Shown: positions 45,730-54,189 of the stretch, in pieces
Layout: each line of letters opens with the position of its first letter
Position numbering within the stretch: the first letter of the stretch is position 1
Source: SB11 sp964584305
Lineage (GTDB): Bacteria; Bacteroidota; Bacteroidia; UBA8524
Direction: 5' to 3'
Length of the DNA stretch: 64,000 nt
Assembly: GCA_964584305.1 (NCBI GenBank)
Contig: CAZOZL010000012.1
Location: forward strand, 1-64,000
Translations under genes and position numbers: made by a program
The notes under the pieces: generated by a model
Told to the model about the DNA's origin: nothing
Database searches by the model: none
Seen by the model: only the letters and a program-made list of their open reading frames with translations

Positions 45730-46698
45730 CTATGCAGTGGCATTAAGCTCTGCGAAAAAATCAATAATTTTAGTAGCTAATTCACTCCCTATTTTCACTT
45801 GCGCTTCATTGGTAGATGCGCCTACGTGTGCGCTCACAGATACTTTAGGGTGTTTTAATAGTGTATCATCTACTGGTGGCTCTTTTTCAAATACATCCAA
45901 ACCTGCAAAAGCTATTTTTCCACTTTCAAGTGCGGCTAATAATGCGCTTTCGCTTACAGCACCACCACGTGCGCAGTTTACTATGCCAGCACCATTTTTC
46001 ATTATATCTATTTCAGCTTCACCAATTACAGGTGTATCACCTTGGTTAAAAGGGACGTGCAACGATACAAAGTCAGCATTTTTTAATAGTTCTTCTTTGC
46101 TAACGGTAGTTATAGGTACTTTAACCTTGTGGTTATTGCCTAAGTATAGTGTAAGTTCAGTTTTTTCTACATATGGGTCAAAAGCTAATACATTCATACC
46201 CAAGCCTATTGTTATTTTTGCTACCTCTTGCCCAATGCGCCCAAAACCTATAATACCCATAGTTTTGCCTTGCAGTTCAATACCTTTTGATGCTTTTTTA
46301 ATGGCTCCAAATTTTTCTTTTCCTTCGGTGGGCATCTGGCGGTTGCTTTGTACTAAATTACGGGTAATGGCAAACAAATGCCCAAATACCAACTCGGCTA
46401 CCGATACTGATGATGCGGCAGGCGTATTTACTACACGAATGCCTTTTCTGCGAGCATATTCTACATCAATATTATCCATGCCTACACCACCCCGCCCAAT
46501 TAGCTTAATATTAGGGCAAGCATCAATCAAATCTTTTCTAATTTTTGTGGCACTACGCACAGTAACTCCATCAAAATTTTTTAACTCGTTAACAAGGTTT
46601 TCTTGGGCAACATTTTCTGTTACCACTTCAAAGCCTGCATCTTCAAGCATCTTTTTTCCTATTGGGTCTATTCCGTCGTTGGCTAATATTTTAGGCAT
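45730..46698 (-). CDS. serA: D-3-phosphoglycerate dehydrogenase
   Basis: First step of serine synthesis, oxidising 3-phosphoglycerate with NAD. At 322 residues it is the short form, without an ACT regulatory domain. The NAD-binding GFGRIG is at residues 151-156. Substrate and catalytic positions are in RGGVGMDNID, NCARGGAVSE (Arg) and SAHVGASTNEAQ (His). It lies 56 bases downstream of serC on the same strand, so the two serine-pathway genes form an operon. Confidence 0.94.
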   Translation of the reverse strand: MPKILANDGIDPIGKKMLEDAGFEVVTENVAQENLVNELKNFDGVTVRSATKIRKDLIDACPNIKLIGRGGVGMDNIDVEYARRKGIRVVNTPAASSVSVAELVFGHLFAITRNLVQSNRQMPTEGKEKFGAIKKASKGIELQGKTMGIIGFGRIGQEVAKITIGLGMNVLAFDPYVEKTELTLYLGNNHKVKVPITTVSKEELLKNADFVSLHVPFNQGDTPVIGEAEIDIMKNGAGIVNCARGGAVSESALLAALESGKIAFAGLDVFEKEPPVDDTLLKHPKVSVSAHVGASTNEAQVKIGSELATKIIDFFAELNATA

Positions 46699-46754
46699 TT
46701 TTTATTAATTTTTATGTTTACTTTTTTGGGTTCAGGTCTTAAAATAAATGGCAA

Positions 46755-47840
46755 TTAGGCAGAAACCCCATTTTTCATTTGTTCAAATTGTTTCATGGTA
46801 TCTATTAGTACATTTATACTCTCAATAGGCAGTGCATTATAGGTTGATGCTCTAAAACCACCCACACTTCTATGCCCTTTAAGTCCACTTAAATTATTGG
46901 TTTTGCATAAGTCAAGAAACTCATCCTGCAGGCTATTATCTTTAAGCACAAAAGTTACATTCATTTTACTACGGTCTTCAACGGCAGTAGTTCCTTCAAA
47001 CAAAGGGTTACGGTCTATTTCACCATAAATGGCGTTTGCTTTTTCTGTATTGCGTTTTTCCATTGCTGTAACACCGCCCATTTCTTTTACCCATTTAAGC
47101 GTTTGTAGTAAAACATATATTGGAAATACAGGGGGGGTATTGTACATTGACCCGCCTTTTATATGTGTTTGGTAGTTGAGCATAGTAGGTATTGTGCGGT
47201 TTACTTTACCCAAAACATCATTACGAACAATAACTAAAGTAGCTCCCGCAGGTCCCATATTTTTTTGTGCGCCTGCATATATTAAAGCAAATTTTGATAC
47301 ATCAACAGGGCGGCTAAATATATCGCTCGACATATCACAAACAACATCTATTGGAGAATCGGGAAATTCCTGCATTTGTGTACCAAAAATGGTATTGTTT
47401 GATGTAATGTGCAAGTATTTTGCATCCGTTGGGATGGTGTACCCTTTGGGGATGTATGAGAAGTTTTTATCTTCAGAACTGGCTATGGTATTCACATTAC
47501 CATACAGTTTAGCTTCTTTAGCAGCTTTACCTGCCCAAGAGCCTGTATTAACATACGTAGCCGTTTCATTATCGCCCAATAGGTTAGCGGCTATCATAGT
47601 AAACTGTGTACTAGCCCCACCTTGAAGAAATAATATTGAATACCCATCAGGAACACTAAAAAGCTCTTTTACATTTGCAGTTGCTTCATCCATAACAGCT
47701 ACAAACTCTTTACTTCTGTGTGAAACCTCGATTAATGATAAACCTGTACCTGCAAAGTTACGGAGTGCTTCTATGGAATTATCAATGGCTGATTGCGGGA
47801 GAATTGCTGGGCCTGCGCTAAAATTATGGACTTTTGTCAT
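46755..47840 (-). CDS. serC: Phosphoserine aminotransferase
   Basis: Second step of serine synthesis, converting 3-phosphohydroxypyruvate to phosphoserine. This 361-residue PLP enzyme has the family start HNFSAGPAILPQ, the FLQGGAST phosphate-contact loop, the catalytic Lys in YAGAQKNMGPAG, and the C-terminal GHRSVGGFRASTYNA. It is upstream of serA in an operon; serB is not in the window. Confidence 0.96.
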   Translation of the reverse strand: MTKVHNFSAGPAILPQSAIDNSIEALRNFAGTGLSLIEVSHRSKEFVAVMDEATANVKELFSVPDGYSILFLQGGASTQFTMIAANLLGDNETATYVNTGSWAGKAAKEAKLYGNVNTIASSEDKNFSYIPKGYTIPTDAKYLHITSNNTIFGTQMQEFPDSPIDVVCDMSSDIFSRPVDVSKFALIYAGAQKNMGPAGATLVIVRNDVLGKVNRTIPTMLNYQTHIKGGSMYNTPPVFPIYVLLQTLKWVKEMGGVTAMEKRNTEKANAIYGEIDRNPLFEGTTAVEDRSKMNVTFVLKDNSLQDEFLDLCKTNNLSGLKGHRSVGGFRASTYNALPIESINVLIDTMKQFEQMKNGVSA

Positions 47841-47904
47841 GATTTGGTTTGGATTTTACTGCGAATTTAGCGCATTTATGTTACTTTAATAAAAAGCTAA
47901 AGAC

Positions 47905-47912
47905 TAAATTTG
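47905..47912 (+). promoter_or_regulatory. Putative -7 box for the small barrel gene at 47919
   Basis: TAAATTTG is an exact TAnnTTTG match six bases before ATG 47919. The TTG that would extend the ORF to 47910 is inside it. Confidence 0.5.
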
Positions 47913-47918
47913 AACTCT

Positions 47919-48476
47919 ATGAAAACAATGAAGCGGATAGGTATTGTGATTATCTTATTATTTGCGATAAACAATAGCTTAATAGCACAAGCCAAACAAG
48001 GTGGTTTTAACTGGGATAAAGTAGTGTATGGGGGAAGTATTTTACCTCAATTTTCTAATTTTGGAACTACAATAACAGCCAACCCATTTGTAGGCTATAA
48101 AGTTACAGACAAACTTGTACCAGGGATAATGCTAAGTTATAACTACTCACGATTAAGAAACTGGCCAAATATTGGGCGAACCACCACTTTTAATTCTTTA
48201 GGGGTATCGCCATTTGTGAGATATTCTATTTTAGATAATTTTTTTGCCCAAGCCGAGTATGAGCTTTTAAATGGCAACTTTAAGGTAACATCGCCCTCGC
48301 AAGAAGCATCATTTGCTGAAAATAATTTATTTATAGGCGGTGGGTATATTAATAGGTTGGGCGGTAATAATGCTATTTTTGCACAAGTGATGTATAATGT
48401 TACTTGGCAGGGTGCAGCAGGCAATTCTGTTTATGCCTCACCGTTTATATATAGAGTAGGGTTTTCTATTTTCTAA
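47919..48476 (+). CDS. Small outer-membrane beta-barrel protein
   Basis: About 185 residues, with a signal peptide (KRIGIVIILLFAINNSLIAQ). The rest alternates as barrel strands (GVSPFVRYSILDNFFAQAEYEL, NAIFAQVMYNVTW) and ends in the aromatic YRVGFSIF. It resembles the small porin-family/opacity-like outer-membrane proteins. Function unknown. Its stop codon overlaps that of the convergent rhomboid gene. Confidence 0.8.
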   Translation: MKTMKRIGIVIILLFAINNSLIAQAKQGGFNWDKVVYGGSILPQFSNFGTTITANPFVGYKVTDKLVPGIMLSYNYSRLRNWPNIGRTTTFNSLGVSPFVRYSILDNFFAQAEYELLNGNFKVTSPSQEASFAENNLFIGGGYINRLGGNNAIFAQVMYNVTWQGAAGNSVYASPFIYRVGFSIF

Positions 48477-49096
48477 AATCCAATTGCATTTTTAATTTGG
48501 TCTATAAAATCTAAACCCCATTGTGGTCTTAGCATTAAGGTAAAAACAAAACCAAATACCGCTCCATAAAAATGAGCATCGTGGTTTATATAATCACCAC
48601 CTCGCTTGCCCATATATGATGAGTACACCAAATACAATACGCCAAACAGCACGGCTGGTATATATATTGGGATAAAAAGCATCCCAATACCACCTAAAGG
48701 ATTTAGTAATATTGAGGCGTATATCACAGCACTAGTAGCCCCCGAAGCTCCCAAGGAATTATAGGTAGGATTGTCCTTAAACTTTAAAAATGTACTTAGC
48801 GATGCAATAACAATAGCACTTATGTACATAAGTATAAAAGCAATAGTCCCCATAGCGTTTAGGTAAATGCTATATACTGCCTCTACATTTTTACCAAAAA
48901 TAAACAGCACCCACATATTTACTGCCAAGTGCGTATAATCAGCATGGATAAAACCATGAGTAACAAATCTATACCACTCTTTTCTACCATTAATCACATA
49001 AGGGTTAAAAATTAGCTTATCCATTATTTCCCGTCTCTGGAAAGAGTAAATGCTTAGACCAACAGTAATAATTATAATAATTAGGGTAATGCTCAT
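48473..49096 (-). CDS. Rhomboid intramembrane serine protease
   Basis: This 207-residue membrane protein has about six helices and the rhomboid pattern: HGFIHADYTHLAVNMW (loop-1/TM2 with Asn60), the catalytic Ser118 in LGASGATSAV and His175 in NHDAHFYGAVFG. Rhomboids cleave within membrane helices of partner proteins. The substrate is unknown. The stop overlaps the stop of the convergent barrel gene by four bases. Confidence 0.93.
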   Translation of the reverse strand: MSITLIIIIITVGLSIYSFQRREIMDKLIFNPYVINGRKEWYRFVTHGFIHADYTHLAVNMWVLFIFGKNVEAVYSIYLNAMGTIAFILMYISAIVIASLSTFLKFKDNPTYNSLGASGATSAVIYASILLNPLGGIGMLFIPIYIPAVLFGVLYLVYSSYMGKRGGDYINHDAHFYGAVFGFVFTLMLRPQWGLDFIDQIKNAIGF

Positions 49097-49260
49097 TACC
49101 TACAAAACAAAGCAATTTTAATGACTTTATAAAGGTATCTATCGTGGTTTTAAGGTCTGAAAAAAAATAGTATTGGGTTAATCGTGTTAGCAGCTTTTGC
49201 CACAGCTACTTTTAATATTCTTTTGTGATAGGGAACGGTAAAATGAGTATTAGCTTAATG

Positions 49261-49289
49261 AAAGCAAGGCAGGGATGCCTTGCTTTTTT
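49261..49289 (+). terminator. Orphan plus-strand terminator upstream of the DksA-like gene
   Basis: AAAGCAAGGCA (49261-49271) and TGCCTTGCTTT (49276-49286) make a perfect 11-bp stem with a four-base loop, followed by three more T. It has no obvious upstream plus-strand gene: the rhomboid gene runs the other way. It may end a short RNA from the 49100-49260 region or act as a leader attenuator. Confidence 0.75.
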
Positions 49290-49321
49290 GTATATTGAGT
49301 TTTTATTAGAGAGGATTATGT

Positions 49322-49669
49322 ATGAAAGCGGAAAACAAACCACAATTTGGTAGCAATGAAATTAAAACTAAAATTGAAGTTGAAATAGCTAAAACCAAAG
49401 CTATTATTATAGAGTATAAAGGTATGAGCCAACCTATTAGCCCTGAAAATGCAATTGGGCGTATATCGCGTATGGATGCTATAAACAACAAAAGCGTTAC
49501 AGAGGCTGCATTGCGCCAAGCAGAAAATAAACTTAAAAAATTAGAATTTGCTTTAACAAAAGTTGGAAGCAAAGATTTTGGTAAATGTATTAAATGCAAA
49601 CAACTAATACCCATGGGCAGGATATTGCTTATGCCCCAAAGCACGCACTGTGTAGCTTGTGCAAGGTAG
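49322..49669 (+). CDS. DksA/TraR-type C4 zinc-finger protein
   Basis: This 115-residue protein has a coiled-coil-like N-terminus (about 12-80) and a C-terminal zinc finger with Cys89, Cys92, Cys110 and Cys113 (CIKC and CVAC). That is the DksA/TraR layout, in which the protein enters the secondary channel of RNA polymerase and alters promoter response. The acidic coiled-coil tip of DksA is not clearly present, so function could differ. Start at ATG 49322. Confidence 0.88.
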   Translation: MKAENKPQFGSNEIKTKIEVEIAKTKAIIIEYKGMSQPISPENAIGRISRMDAINNKSVTEAALRQAENKLKKLEFALTKVGSKDFGKCIKCKQLIPMGRILLMPQSTHCVACAR

Positions 49670-49672
49670 CAG

Positions 49673-50161
49673 CTATTGTTCCACAGTCATGTTAATCTTT
49701 AAGTCTTGCTCATCTACCTTAATCCCATCTTTATAAAAAATTAGCTTGTACTTGTGCGTAAAAGTAGTAGCTACTTGGCAATTAAACTCAATATGCAATT
49801 CTTCACTAGTACTTTGAGTATCTGCACTTAGTGTTGTAGATTGCCGCCCATTGATAAACTGAGCATCTAAGCCCATATGTGGATTAGTAATAACAACCGA
49901 ATCGGCAGTGCAAGAATCGTTAGTTCTACCACAAAATACTGTAATATTTGCTATATCTTGTGGACAAGGGCTTATGCCTATGGCATGTGTGGCAGAAACA
50001 TCGGATGTAAACAAATAACTATTTGGTTCGGGAGCGGGTACGAATGGGGGAACTATATTATCCACCGTTTCTGGCTTACAACTACTAACAGCAAAAACAA
50101 ATACTAATACTATTAGCGAGAGTATAGATAAATTAAGTGTAGCCTTACGAGTATATTTCAT
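49673..50161 (-). CDS. Small lipoprotein of unknown function
   Basis: A 162-residue protein with lipobox VSSC and Cys28. The mature part contains CPQDIANITVFCG and two beta-rich segments, a pattern seen in several Bacteroidota lipoproteins. No named family. Two TATATTTG boxes lie in tandem just upstream (50166-50173 and 50175-50182 on the minus strand). Confidence 0.75.
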   Translation of the reverse strand: MKYTRKATLNLSILSLIVLVFVFAVSSCKPETVDNIVPPFVPAPEPNSYLFTSDVSATHAIGISPCPQDIANITVFCGRTNDSCTADSVVITNPHMGLDAQFINGRQSTTLSADTQSTSEELHIEFNCQVATTFTHKYKLIFYKDGIKVDEQDLKINMTVEQ

Positions 50162-50165
50162 ACAT

Positions 50166-50182
50166 CAAATATATCAAATATA
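50166..50182 (-). promoter_or_regulatory. Tandem -7 boxes upstream of a lipoprotein gene
   Basis: TATATTTG occurs twice on the minus strand, offset by nine bases, in a short repeat of ATATATCAA units on the plus strand. Only four bases separate the nearer box from the ATG. Confidence 0.4.
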
Positions 50183-50337
50183 TCAAATTTTAAATGAAAA
50201 ATTTTTACTTAGTAAAATCTGCTACCCTGATGAAGGTTAAACAAATTATTAACCAAGCAATGAAATTATAATAATGAAAGAAGACCCCACTTTGCTTTAC
50301 ATTTAGTGATTAATTTAGCAAAGAATTAGAAAGTATT

Positions 50338-51270
50338 TTAAACCTGTCCAGCAAGTAAATACATAACTGCCATACGTATAGCAACGCCATTTTCTACTTG
50401 TTGTAGTATAATACTGTGGTGTTTGCTATCAGCAACCTCGCTGCTTATTTCTACCCCTCTGTTTATTGGACCTGGGTGCATTACTGTAATTTCTTTGTTT
50501 AGCGAGTTAAGAATATCCAACGTTAAACCATATTGCAAGGTGTATTCTCGCAGGGTGGGAAAATACTTAATATCTTGTCGTTCCATTTGAATACGCAGCA
50601 TATTGGCTACATCGCACCACTCAAGGGCCTTGCGCAGGTTTGTTTCTACTTTTACCCCTAATGCGTTTATATGTTTGGGAATAAGCGTGGTAGGTCCACA
50701 AACCATTACTTCTGCACCCAGTTTTTGCAGGCAAAGTATATTGCTTAATGCCACACGGCTGTGTAGTATATCGCCCACAATTACTACCTTTTTTCCTACT
50801 AAGCTATTCCCGTGGCGTTCTCTAATACTGTACGCATCAAGCAGGGCTTGGGTGGGGTGTTCGTGTGTGCCATCGCCTGCGTTAATTATTTGGGCTTTTA
50901 TATGTTTGCTTAAAAATACACACGCCCCTGGTTTGGGGTGGCGCAATACTACCATGTCAACCTTCATGGCAAGTATATTGTTTACCGTATCTATTAAGGT
51001 TTCCCCTTTTGATACAGATGATAATACTGCGGAGAAATTCACCACATCGGCACTTAAACGTTTTTGTGCCAACTCAAACGATATGCGAGTGCGGGTGCTG
51101 TTTTCAAAAAATATATTGGCTATGGTAACATCGCGCAGACTGGGAACTTTTTTAATAGGTCGGTTAATTACTTCTTTAAAAGTATCAGCGGTTTCAAATA
51201 TCAGCTGTATATCATCAGCGGTGATATTTTTAATCCCCAAAAGGTGGTCTGAACTTAGTCTGCTATTCAT
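50338..51270 (-). CDS. pyrB: Aspartate carbamoyltransferase catalytic subunit
   Basis: PyrB joins aspartate and carbamoyl phosphate in pyrimidine synthesis. The 310-residue protein has the carbamoyl-phosphate motif FFENSTRTRISFE, HPTQALLD and the aspartate-binding MHPGPINRGVE. It is the catalytic chain; no pyrI is adjacent. Its start overlaps the end of pyrR by eight bases. Confidence 0.96.
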   Translation of the reverse strand: MNSRLSSDHLLGIKNITADDIQLIFETADTFKEVINRPIKKVPSLRDVTIANIFFENSTRTRISFELAQKRLSADVVNFSAVLSSVSKGETLIDTVNNILAMKVDMVVLRHPKPGACVFLSKHIKAQIINAGDGTHEHPTQALLDAYSIRERHGNSLVGKKVVIVGDILHSRVALSNILCLQKLGAEVMVCGPTTLIPKHINALGVKVETNLRKALEWCDVANMLRIQMERQDIKYFPTLREYTLQYGLTLDILNSLNKEITVMHPGPINRGVEISSEVADSKHHSIILQQVENGVAIRMAVMYLLAGQV

Positions 51271-51805
51271 TGTCTGTTATTAGCAATACTTGGTTGTTTT
51301 GGTGTAAAGGGTCAAAATTTACTTTCACTTTATCGTTTGCACGGGTATCTACTTGGCTGCCCACAAAATCAGGCTCAATGGGCAACTCACGGCTATACCT
51401 TCTATCTACTAAAATCATTAGTTCTACTCTGCTAGGTCTGCCAAAGGCAGTTAGTGCATCCATTGCGGCACGCACGCTTCGCCCTGTGTATAATACATCA
51501 TCAATTAAGACAACGCTTTTGTCTTCAATCAAAAAATCGAGTTTGGTAGATTTGGGTATCAGCGGTTCACCTCTTCTAAAATCATCTCTATGAAAAGTAG
51601 TATCTAATTCTCCAAACGGAATATTTGCATTGCCTGATATTTTACTTACTTTTTCCCATATCATTCGGGCAAAGTTTACTCCACGAGGTTGCAAGCCTAT
51701 TATTACTGTATCATTAAAATTGCCGTGTTTTTCATACAATTGGAAAGCAAGCCTTTGCAGGATAATGTTTAGTTTTTGGCTGCTTAGTAATATGTTATCT
51801 TTCAA
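51263..51805 (-). CDS. pyrR: Bifunctional pyrimidine regulator / uracil phosphoribosyltransferase
   Basis: PyrR binds UMP and pyr mRNA in some bacteria and has uracil phosphoribosyltransferase activity. The PRPP loop VVLIDDVLYTGRSVRAA and the RVELMILVDR block are present. There is no in-frame ATG; I propose the TTG at 51805 (LKDNILLSSQKLNI), about 180 residues, because the longer frame to 51829 runs into the TATTTTTG promoter box at 51827-51834. It overlaps pyrB by eight bases, so the operon is translationally coupled. No Bacillus-type attenuator was seen upstream. Confidence 0.9.
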   Translation of the reverse strand: MKDNILLSSQKLNIILQRLAFQLYEKHGNFNDTVIIGLQPRGVNFARMIWEKVSKISGNANIPFGELDTTFHRDDFRRGEPLIPKSTKLDFLIEDKSVVLIDDVLYTGRSVRAAMDALTAFGRPSRVELMILVDRRYSRELPIEPDFVGSQVDTRANDKVKVNFDPLHQNNQVLLITDNE

Positions 51806-51826
51806 AGGGCAAGTGTTTTTGCACTT

Positions 51827-51834
51827 CAAAAATA
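51827..51834 (-). promoter_or_regulatory. Putative -7 box for pyrR-pyrB
   Basis: The minus strand reads TATTTTTG, an exact TAnnTTTG match, 21 bases upstream of the TTG start proposed for pyrR. Confidence 0.45.
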
Positions 51835-52314
51835 GTATTTTATAAAGAAACTAACGAACCTGTTTTAAAACGGTGCTTTTTTCTTTTAAAATTTCTGCTG
51901 TTTAATAGTAAGGTATTACTCTTTTTAGTACAGTACTTACCCGCAGTGCATTAATACTGCAAGTTGTGTAAATAACTGGATACCAGTGTCTTTATTAGCT
52001 GTTAGCTATTGGTTTTTAGCCTTTAGTGCGGTGGCAGTCATGCTACACTTGATTTAGTATCTATGCGGCTACCCTATTAAAAAAAGACAGAATAGGCACA
52101 AATGCCCATTCTATACATAAAGGTTTTGTTAAGGGTATGAATTGCGGCAGGTTTCAACCTGCTGCTAAGAAAGCTAATGCTTTCCCTTGCAAAAATATCC
52201 GTCTTTTAAAGACTAAATTTTGACAGAAAATCGTTTACTAATCATAATTACAGCGTATTTATTGAAAACTGGAACAGATATTGAATTATTTATAATAGAA
52301 CCAATAAACAAATT
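51835..52314. repeat. Long intergenic region with repeat families A and B side by side
   Basis: No gene is visible in this gap. About 51938-52030 carries repeat family B (compare 36086-36180). About 52075-52185 carries family A in inverted orientation relative to copy 1 at 3217-3360, with a ten-base-pair hairpin at 52145-52166 (core CAGGTT-TC-AACCTG). A second small hairpin, GGCA...TGCC, lies near 52094-52108. Confidence 0.75.
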
Positions 52315-53127
52315 ATGAAAAAGGTAATCGCATTTTTGGGCTTAATAGCCGTTTTAGGAACTTTACCCGCATTTATTGATAAAGATGCACAGGAACTTAA
52401 TACTGATAGTAAGGTGAAACTTAGAAGTATAGAAAACAACGCCTTCACTTATGGCGAGCATTTAAAATATAGAGTACACTATGGTTTTATAAATGCTGGC
52501 TATATAGACCTAAAGGTGAAAGAAAAGCCCGTAATTATTAAAGGCAGAGGCGTATATCATATTGATGGGTATGGTCGCTCTCGCTCTGGTTTTGATTGGA
52601 TGTTTAAAGTACGTGATCATTTTCAATCGTATTTGGATACACAAGCCCTTGTGCCTTTGCAGTTTATCAAAAGCCAAAAAGAGGGAGGATATGAAGATTC
52701 CGACTTTGTAATTTTTAACTACAAACTAAAAAAATACTTTAGCAAAAAAGGAGTTAAAGAAATTCCGCTTGATATTCAGGATGTTGTATCAGTAGCCTAC
52801 TACGCCCGTACGCTAAAAGTGAGTGACGTGCCTATTGGCACTTCATATATACTAAATGTATATTTAGATAATGAGATTTTTCCTTTGAAATTTATAATTG
52901 ATGGACGTGAGACTATTAAAACTGATATTGGTGAAATAAAAGCCATAAGAGTAGTGCCTCAAGCTATTAATGGGCGTGTTTTTAAAGATAAAAATGCTTT
53001 AAAAGTTTGGATATCTGATGATGAAAACAAACTTCCATTACGCATAAAAGCAAATATTATGGTAGGTTCTATAAAAGCTGATATTACTCATCACTCGGGT
53101 TTAAAACACCCATTAAACTATAAATAA
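52315..53127 (+). CDS. DUF3108 protein, predicted periplasmic
   Basis: This 270-residue protein has an N-terminal signal (KKVIAFLGLIAVLGTLPAF). The body matches DUF3108: FTYGEHLKYRVHYGFINAGY, DGYGRSRSGFDWMFKVRDHF, then QKEGGYEDSDFVIFNY. The fold is beta-rich and related to lipid-binding LolB/LppX-type sandwiches; function unproven. It is followed directly by a strong terminator. Confidence 0.88.
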   Translation: MKKVIAFLGLIAVLGTLPAFIDKDAQELNTDSKVKLRSIENNAFTYGEHLKYRVHYGFINAGYIDLKVKEKPVIIKGRGVYHIDGYGRSRSGFDWMFKVRDHFQSYLDTQALVPLQFIKSQKEGGYEDSDFVIFNYKLKKYFSKKGVKEIPLDIQDVVSVAYYARTLKVSDVPIGTSYILNVYLDNEIFPLKFIIDGRETIKTDIGEIKAIRVVPQAINGRVFKDKNALKVWISDDENKLPLRIKANIMVGSIKADITHHSGLKHPLNYK

Positions 53128-53149
53128 TATTTTTAACAAATTACCTTTT

Positions 53150-53184
53150 ACCCCAACCTTAATTGTATAAGGTTGGGGTTTTTT
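53150..53184 (+). terminator. Rho-independent terminator after the DUF3108 gene
   Basis: ACCCCAACCTTA (53150-53161) and TAAGGTTGGGGT (53168-53179) form a perfect 12-bp stem, then five T. It overlaps the extended part of the pnuC frame, which supports the later start chosen for pnuC. Confidence 0.93.
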
Positions 53185-53252
53185 ATTTCCTTTGCCCCTG
53201 TTTGAATTTTTTTAGTACCGAAAATATAGCCCTTACTCTTTGGGAGTATGAT

Positions 53253-53849
53253 ATGAGTTACTCCGAGTTAATTGGAACGGTTTTGGGCATTGGTGCTACC
53301 GTACTTTCGGCAATGCGTATTACCTATACTTGGTTGGTAAATTTAGTAGCTGTTATATTTTTTGCAATAGTATTTTATCAGTTGCAACTATATGCCGATT
53401 TAATACTGCAAGCCTATTATTTTGCTATGGGCATATTGGGGTGGTTGTGGTGGAATAAAAAAGCTAAAAAATCCCATGTACCCGTAAGCTATTGGAAACC
53501 TAAAACAAGCATTTATTTGCTCACCATTATTGGGATACTAATAGCCTCGCTATTTATGGGCTATGTGGTAAGCAATTTCACTATTTGGATGCCGCAGTGG
53601 TTTCCTGCCGCTGCTGTTATGCCCTATCCCAATGCTTTTATTTTAGTACTAAGTGTTGTAGGCACTTTTTTAATGAGTAAACGCAAAATAGAATGCTGGT
53701 GGATTTGGGCAATAAACAATCCCTTGGCAGCTTATATATATTGGCAACAAGGCAGCATATTATTTACCATTGTATTTATAATTTTTTGGATCATTGGGCT
53801 AAGCGGTTGGTATGCTTGGATTAAAGAGTATAAAAAAGCAAAATTTTAA
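53253..53849 (+). CDS. pnuC: PnuC-type nicotinamide riboside transporter
   Basis: PnuC moves nicotinamide riboside (or a related vitamin, in paralogues) across the inner membrane. About 198 residues with around seven helices; the family-typical WLVNLVAVIFF, YFAMGILGWLWWNKK and IECWWIWAINNPLAAYIYW are present. The longer frame from 53163 would start inside the preceding terminator, so I use ATG 53253 (MSYSELIGTV). No riboswitch was recognised in the short leader. Confidence 0.92.
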   Translation: MSYSELIGTVLGIGATVLSAMRITYTWLVNLVAVIFFAIVFYQLQLYADLILQAYYFAMGILGWLWWNKKAKKSHVPVSYWKPKTSIYLLTIIGILIASLFMGYVVSNFTIWMPQWFPAAAVMPYPNAFILVLSVVGTFLMSKRKIECWWIWAINNPLAAYIYWQQGSILFTIVFIIFWIIGLSGWYAWIKEYKKAKF

Positions 53850-54136
53850 TAACAAGTAGCACTTTCATTGTATCAATTATAGTGTTCCTTTCTAAAATTG
53901 TTTAAAGCTATAAGAGAAGCAAGACCGCTGCACGGGCTATGTTTAGCCTTTAACATAGCTTTGTGTGGCTGCCTCCCTTCCGTTATTTAAGGGGTGGTAT
54001 AAAAGCTGAGCGTTGCCATTCAGGTGGGCTTCACCAACTAAGAAGATTTTTTCGCAATGATATACGCACCACACCGTCATTGCGGCTATAAGTCAACAGC
54101 AATAACTAATAAAAACACTAATATTCAGCTATAATA
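53850..54136. other. Intergenic region with a perfect hairpin
   Basis: No gene is visible. CGCAATGA (54053-54060) and TCATTGCG (54077-54084) form an eight-base-pair inverted repeat around 16 bases, a motif commonly dispersed in Bacteroidota intergenic DNA. Confidence 0.5.
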
Positions 54137-54168
54137 AACAAAGCCCCGCTAATTTAGCGAGGCTTTGT
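54137..54168 (-). terminator. Terminator of hppA
   Basis: ACAAAGCC and GGCTTTGT close a long stem that continues as CGCTA/TAGCG with one C-A mismatch. On the minus strand it follows hppA; the T tract is weak (TTTGTTTATT). Confidence 0.65.
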
Positions 54169-54189
54169 AAAAAGTATAATTAAGTTTTC

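Noticed and set aside
45737..46708. A 323-residue plus-strand reading frame opposite serA
   Set aside because: It covers serA almost exactly in antisense and has the Pro/Ser-rich composition of a shadow frame; serA itself is fully conserved.
49243..49320. Small open frame MSISLMKARQG across the orphan terminator as a leader peptide
   Set aside because: It overlaps the DksA-like start out of frame and has no leader-peptide features; probably chance.
53185..53252. Riboswitch upstream of pnuC
   Set aside because: The 68-base leader is too short for, and shows no conserved core of, a TPP, preQ1 or NAD-type riboswitch.
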